From: Bacteroidota bacterium
GTDB taxonomy: Bacteria > Bacteroidota > Bacteroidia > Bacteroidales > VadinHA17
Direction of reading: 5' to 3'
NCBI GenBank assembly: GCA_016868515.1
Contig: VGGM01000041.1
Coordinates: 1 to 8,781, forward strand
Length of the DNA stretch: 8,781 nt
Positions 6,019-8,781 of the stretch are shown piece by piece (the first letter of the stretch is position 1; the number at the start of each line of letters is the position of its first letter). Under the pieces are notes generated by a model. The model was not told the origin of the DNA, made no database searches, and saw only the letters and a program-made list of their open reading frames with translations. The position numbers were made by a program, and so were the translations under genes.

Positions 6019-7020
6019 CTATTTCGTGGGAGCCACGTATGAGTAGTTCATAATATCGGCTGCTGAGAATCTGGGGTTAATGCTGTTTGTTCCCATGATG
6101 TCATAAATCATCCCGTTGGTGCCATAGAGGATAGATTTGGCATCATATCCGATAACCCTCAGGTAAGCTGAAAGGAATGCACTGGTCTGGCCGGTATAGC
6201 AATAAACGGCTACAGGCTTATCTACCGGGAGCGTTTTAAGATCGGCAGCCAGTTTCATCGACTCTTTCGGGGTGTATTGAACCGCACCGGGAATATGGCT
6301 GATATTATATTGTGCCAATGGCCAGTAATTAGCAATATAGTAGCCGGCAAGGTTACCGAATACAGTGGCGTTGGTCACTGAGGCAGCTGAAAAACCTTCA
6401 GCAAGTACTGCATTTACTCGGGCCTCGAGTATTTCTTGCCCTGTTGTTTTACCGGTTGAGAGGAGTGGAAGATTGCCGGCAGCAGGTTTTGCTGTAGCCG
6501 TGTTCACAAAATTTGCTGCCTGAGAGTTACCGGCGGCAATTGCGTTATTCCATCTCGAGGCAAAAACCTGGTTCCATGAACACATTCCGAACTTAAGCGA
6601 CCATGCCTTGCTGTATCCCATCAGCCTGAGAAGCGATGTCGCCCAGCCTGATGTCTGACCAGTGTAACAAACCACGGCAACCTTCTGATAGTTGGCAAGG
6701 TTTACTCCCTGAATATGTGTCAGAATATTTGCCGGCTCAACGTTTACAGCATTCGTAATACGTCCAGCAGTAAAATCGGCGGCCGACCTGATATCAATAA
6801 TGTAAACCTGGCTGGCTGCGTTAAGGGTCTGCAACTCTGTGGCAGCCATAACTGACGGAAGGTCGGTGCTTACATAATCCTTTCCAAGTGGCGAAAGGTC
6901 TGATTCGAGATACTCGATAAGAACCTCAGCTTCATTTATGGGATCCGGATCTTTGGTACAAGATGTTACTGTCAGTGCAATTACAAGCACCGCCAGAAAT
7001 AAAAACTTCAGTTTTGACAT
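6019..7020 (-). CDS. Lipoprotein with two rhodanese-like domains
   Basis: A 333-residue exported protein. Residues 1-20 form a lipoprotein leader (Lys3/Lys5, hydrophobic 6-18) ending in T-V-T-S before Cys21, the likely lipidated residue. A rhodanese-like domain spans about 50-150: VYIIDIRSAADF near 72-83, then the active loop CYTGQTS with Cys118. A second spans about 205-305, with the same loop CYTGQTS and Cys274. In the second, the usual Asp-Val-Arg segment is replaced by GYYIANYWPLAQYN, while the SHIPGAVQY motif is kept. Rhodanese domains carry sulfane sulfur on the loop cysteine, so both domains keep the reactive residue. The gene starts 33 bp after the cytochrome stop on the same strand, with no strong terminator between, so co-transcription is likely. 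A role in periplasmic sulfur handling is inferred; a purely structural or thiol-binding role cannot be excluded. Confidence 0.85.
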   Translation of the reverse strand: MSKLKFLFLAVLVIALTVTSCTKDPDPINEAEVLIEYLESDLSPLGKDYVSTDLPSVMAATELQTLNAASQVYIIDIRSAADFTAGRITNAVNVEPANILTHIQGVNLANYQKVAVVCYTGQTSGWATSLLRLMGYSKAWSLKFGMCSWNQVFASRWNNAIAAGNSQAANFVNTATAKPAAGNLPLLSTGKTTGQEILEARVNAVLAEGFSAASVTNATVFGNLAGYYIANYWPLAQYNISHIPGAVQYTPKESMKLAADLKTLPVDKPVAVYCYTGQTSAFLSAYLRVIGYDAKSILYGTNGMIYDIMGTNSINPRFSAADIMNYSYVAPTK

Positions 7021-7053
7021 AGTTTATGGTTTTAGTGATTACTTGGTTTCAGG

Positions 7054-8391
7054 CTAATTCAGCCAGCCTGCGGGCAGTATATTATCAACCGTAATTCCTC
7101 TTGTTGCGTTCTTTTCCCACTCCAGGAGATCGTCCTCGAACAGGTACAGCCCCTTGTTGATCAGAACACCGGCCTCATTCCTGATGTGGCAGCTTGATGC
7201 ACATGATGCACCCTGGGGAACCGTTGTCCGTGATGTCCATTTGAGAATATTGTGTGGGGATGTGTAGTTATAAGTTGGCAGAGCATCAAAATCTGCATAT
7301 TCCGGAACACCATGCTCCTTCCAGTTATCCGGAGCGCCAAGGGTTCTTCTCACCAGGGTGAACTTAAACCCGGGTTTCAGATCGGGCATCGGGTTGGCAG
7401 CAATCTTGAAACCAAGGTAGGACGGAACCCTTGCACCCTCACCACCAATATGGCAGCTCGCGCAATTATTGTAGTTCTGCGAGTGACACACCTGGCAGTT
7501 GAAGTCGTCATAGTGAACGGTATGATAGGTGTTCGACGATGCTGAATTGGTATGACAATCAGTACACCGGGGGAGTTCTGTATATGCGTACCTCTGCTCA
7601 ACGGGCATTCCGTTACCGTGCATTTCGGCTCCGGTATGGCAGTCGGTACACTTATATCCCATTTTGGTAAGATGTACATCAGGCTGGGTTCCCGAGGCAA
7701 CACCCATGTATGCATGTCCACCTCTTGATGTATGGCAGGAGACACATGTCTGAACCATATCGGGGGTTTTCGTGAATGCGTGACCTTTTGACAATCCCCC
7801 ACCGGCAATAAGTGGTCGTACTGTATGGCATTCGCCACAGTTGGCATGGCATGTTGCGCAATTCTTATTATATCCATCCTGCTGGTGTTGTGGCAGCTGA
7901 CTGAAATCGGCAGCACCGCTGAAACCGCTTCTGATGGCGACCTTTCGTTTCTGACCGGTACCATTATGGAGGCTGGTGGCAAAATCATCAACTATGTCGG
8001 TATGGCATGCCCGGCACTTATCCTGTGCATAGAGCGAAGGGCTGGCAATCCAGGTACCGCTGTGTGCAGTCTCTTTATCCTTTGAATTTCCGTCGCCGTT
8101 ATGACATCCTGTACACCCCAGCTGGTAATGAGGTTCTGTTTTGAATGCTGCATATCCCTCGCCGCCAAGATACACCCTGTCATAAGGTTCATAATGAGGA
8201 GCCTCGCCTCCGCATCCGCCAACCGGGGGGTCAGTATCGGGGGTGTGAACAAGCTTAAGTTTGGCGTAGTCGGTATGGCAGCTCTCGCAACCCGACAGTC
8301 TTGGACCTTTCTGGGGATCCCACTGGTGGTACGAGCACCTGAAAAAAACCACCGCCATTACCAGAATAAGCAAATATATCCTTGGCTTCAT
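7054..8391 (-). CDS. Periplasmic multiheme c-type cytochrome (10 CXXCH plus one CX3CH)
   Basis: A 445-residue exported electron-transfer protein. Numbering from the ATG at 8391-8389, CXXCH heme-binding motifs have their first Cys at 35, 93, 126, 178, 185, 216, 248, 276, 299 and 310. The motifs at 178 and 185 are separated by only two residues. A further motif near the C terminus, C397-A-S-S-C401-H402, has three spacer residues. Up to eleven c-hemes are possible. The leader is KPR followed by a hydrophobic segment (6-17) and Cys19 after F-F-R, which is a poor lipobox; the protein is either a lipoprotein or keeps a membrane anchor. An upstream in-frame TTG at 8424 is disfavoured because it overlaps the candidate promoter and adds 11 residues ahead of the leader. 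Heme attachment would need a Ccs or Ccm system encoded elsewhere. It is followed by the double-rhodanese lipoprotein and diverges from a Crp/Fnr regulator. The redox partner is unknown; no catalytic signature of a named nitrite, tetrathionate or sulfite reductase was recognised. Confidence 0.9.
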   Translation of the reverse strand: MKPRIYLLILVMAVVFFRCSYHQWDPQKGPRLSGCESCHTDYAKLKLVHTPDTDPPVGGCGGEAPHYEPYDRVYLGGEGYAAFKTEPHYQLGCTGCHNGDGNSKDKETAHSGTWIASPSLYAQDKCRACHTDIVDDFATSLHNGTGQKRKVAIRSGFSGAADFSQLPQHQQDGYNKNCATCHANCGECHTVRPLIAGGGLSKGHAFTKTPDMVQTCVSCHTSRGGHAYMGVASGTQPDVHLTKMGYKCTDCHTGAEMHGNGMPVEQRYAYTELPRCTDCHTNSASSNTYHTVHYDDFNCQVCHSQNYNNCASCHIGGEGARVPSYLGFKIAANPMPDLKPGFKFTLVRRTLGAPDNWKEHGVPEYADFDALPTYNYTSPHNILKWTSRTTVPQGASCASSCHIRNEAGVLINKGLYLFEDDLLEWEKNATRGITVDNILPAGWLN

Positions 8392-8421
8392 GCTAATTCG
8401 TTTATAAAATATTACCTCCCA

Positions 8422-8430
8422 CAAATTTTA
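8422..8430 (-). promoter_or_regulatory. Possible -7 element of the cytochrome gene
   Basis: On the minus strand TAAAATTTG resembles TAnnTTTG with one extra spacer base. It ends about 31 bp upstream of the ATG, giving a plausible short leader, and lies directly beside the 18-bp palindrome at 8431-8448. The match is imperfect. Confidence 0.35.
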
Positions 8431-8448
8431 CTGTTAATAAATTAACAG
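8431..8448. promoter_or_regulatory. 18-bp perfect palindrome, candidate Crp/Fnr-type operator
   Basis: CTGTTAAT (8431-8438) and ATTAACAG (8441-8448) are perfect inverted arms around AA. As TGTTA-N6-TAACA the spacing is that of Crp-family sites; as GTTAA-N4-TTAAC it is that of Fnr-family sites. It sits immediately upstream of the candidate -7 element of the cytochrome gene, about where a -33 region would be, in the intergenic DNA shared with a Crp/Fnr-family gene. Confidence 0.55.
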
Positions 8449-8507
8449 AAAAGAATTACAGACAGTCATATACTCTATAATAACCTGATATTTGCAATAC
8501 AATATAA

Positions 8508-8519
8508 TGATTCAGATCA
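8508..8519. promoter_or_regulatory. FNR-like dyad TGAT-N4-ATCA
   Basis: TGATTCAGATCA carries eight of the ten conserved positions of the FNR consensus TTGAT-N4-ATCAA with correct spacing. It is centred about 20 bp upstream of the regulator's -7 element, so a bound factor could overlap its -33 region, as in autoregulation. Inferred from pattern only. Confidence 0.4.
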
Positions 8520-8529
8520 GTTTTTTCTC

Positions 8530-8537
8530 TATTTTTG
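8530..8537 (+). promoter_or_regulatory. Promoter -7 element of the Crp/Fnr-family gene
   Basis: TATTTTTG fits TAnnTTTG at all fixed positions and ends 24 bp before the ATG at 8562. No clear -33 TTTG is present at the usual spacing, consistent with an activator-dependent or weak promoter. Confidence 0.6.
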
Positions 8538-8561
8538 CAGGAACCATTCACACAACAGTAT

Positions 8562-8781
8562 ATGATTGACGGGAACCAGGAACAGATGTCAAGCTGCACG
8601 ATAAGCCACTTTCAGTGCAGGTGTTTTGAGAAACTGACTCCGGAGCAGCATGCTCTTGCCGACGCTCACTCTGTAATAGTAAAGTACAAAAAGAGGGAGA
8701 ACATCTTCAAGCAGGGCGGACTGGCGTCAAATGTACTGTTCGTTGAAAAGGGGCTGGTAAAAATATATGTTGAGAAGGGCG
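8562..8781 (+). CDS. Crp/Fnr-family transcriptional regulator (5' part, cut by window end)
   Basis: The first 73 codons of a gene that runs off the right edge. After a short leader the sequence has cysteines at 12, 19 and 21 (MSSCTISHFQCRCFEKL), then the start of a cyclic-nucleotide-binding-like beta barrel: VIVKYKKRENIFKQGGLASNVLFVEKGLVKIY, with the typical F-x-Q-G turn and the G-L-V-K-I-Y strand of Bacteroidota Crp/Fnr proteins. An N-terminal cysteine cluster is seen in FNR-type oxygen sensors holding an Fe-S cluster; the spacing here differs from E. coli FNR, so this is suggestive only. Met9 (ATG at 8586) is an alternative start and keeps all three cysteines. The helix-turn-helix is beyond the window. 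The gene diverges from the cytochrome-rhodanese pair, and it is the obvious candidate regulator of it. Confidence 0.82.
   Translation, partial: MIDGNQEQMSSCTISHFQCRCFEKLTPEQHALADAHSVIVKYKKRENIFKQGGLASNVLFVEKGLVKIYVEKG

Noticed and set aside
7377..7991. 204-codon minus-strand ORF
   Set aside because: It lies in another frame of the cytochrome gene, and the overlapping frame has ten CXXCH motifs and an export leader. This frame shows no family features.
8392..8424. N-terminal extension of the cytochrome from a TTG codon
   Set aside because: It adds 11 residues (beginning WEVIFYKRIS) before a normal leader and overlaps the probable promoter; the ATG at 8391 is preferred.

Overview
The window looks like a chromosomal segment of a Bacteroidota bacterium, probably Bacteroidales/Marinilabiliales-like and able to respire without oxygen. 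The signs are: three matches to the Bacteroidota -7 promoter element TAnnTTTG (upstream of rplS, of the tRNA and of the regulator at the right edge); start codons preceded by A/T-rich DNA rather than Shine-Dalgarno sequences; a typical Bacteroidota L19 protein; a tRNA gene without an encoded CCA; and low-complexity intergenic repeats. No phage, transposase or CRISPR genes are visible.

Layout, left to right. 1-142: an 8-bp tandem repeat arranged in a 40-bp higher-order pattern; the array starts before the window. 201-1892 (+): exported C69-family dipeptidase. 2010-2357 (+): ribosomal protein L19 (rplS) with its own promoter, closed by a hairpin that can terminate transcription from both sides. 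2411-2503: degenerate 7-bp repeat. 2504-5356 (-): large AsmA-like envelope protein with an unusual Ala/Glu/Lys-rich coiled-coil tail. 5486-5559 (+): tRNA-Arg(ACG). 5544-5925: two tandem 191-bp units that begin inside the tRNA T-loop, so the last 16 nt of the tRNA are repeated; each unit carries a terminator-like hairpin and several other dyads. 6019-7020 (-): lipoprotein with two rhodanese-like domains. 7054-8391 (-): multiheme c-type cytochrome with ten CXXCH motifs and one CX3CH motif. 8562-end (+): 5' part of a Crp/Fnr-family regulator with an N-terminal cysteine cluster, divergent from the cytochrome.

The right third reads as one functional locus. A Crp/Fnr-type regulator faces a two-gene cluster that encodes a periplasmic multiheme cytochrome and a double-rhodanese lipoprotein, which suggests electron transfer linked to sulfur (sulfane, thiosulfate or polysulfide) chemistry; the substrate is not shown by the sequence. 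The intergenic DNA holds an 18-bp perfect palindrome of the form TGTTA-N6-TAACA next to the probable cytochrome promoter. A second match to the same pattern lies upstream of the AsmA gene, and an FNR-like TGAT-N4-ATCA dyad lies at the regulator promoter. These make a plausible small regulon, by inference only.

The best candidates for something undescribed are the 191-bp tRNA-tail tandem repeat, the cytochrome/double-rhodanese/Crp-Fnr locus with its CX3CH site, and the repeated TGTTA-N6-TAACA dyad.
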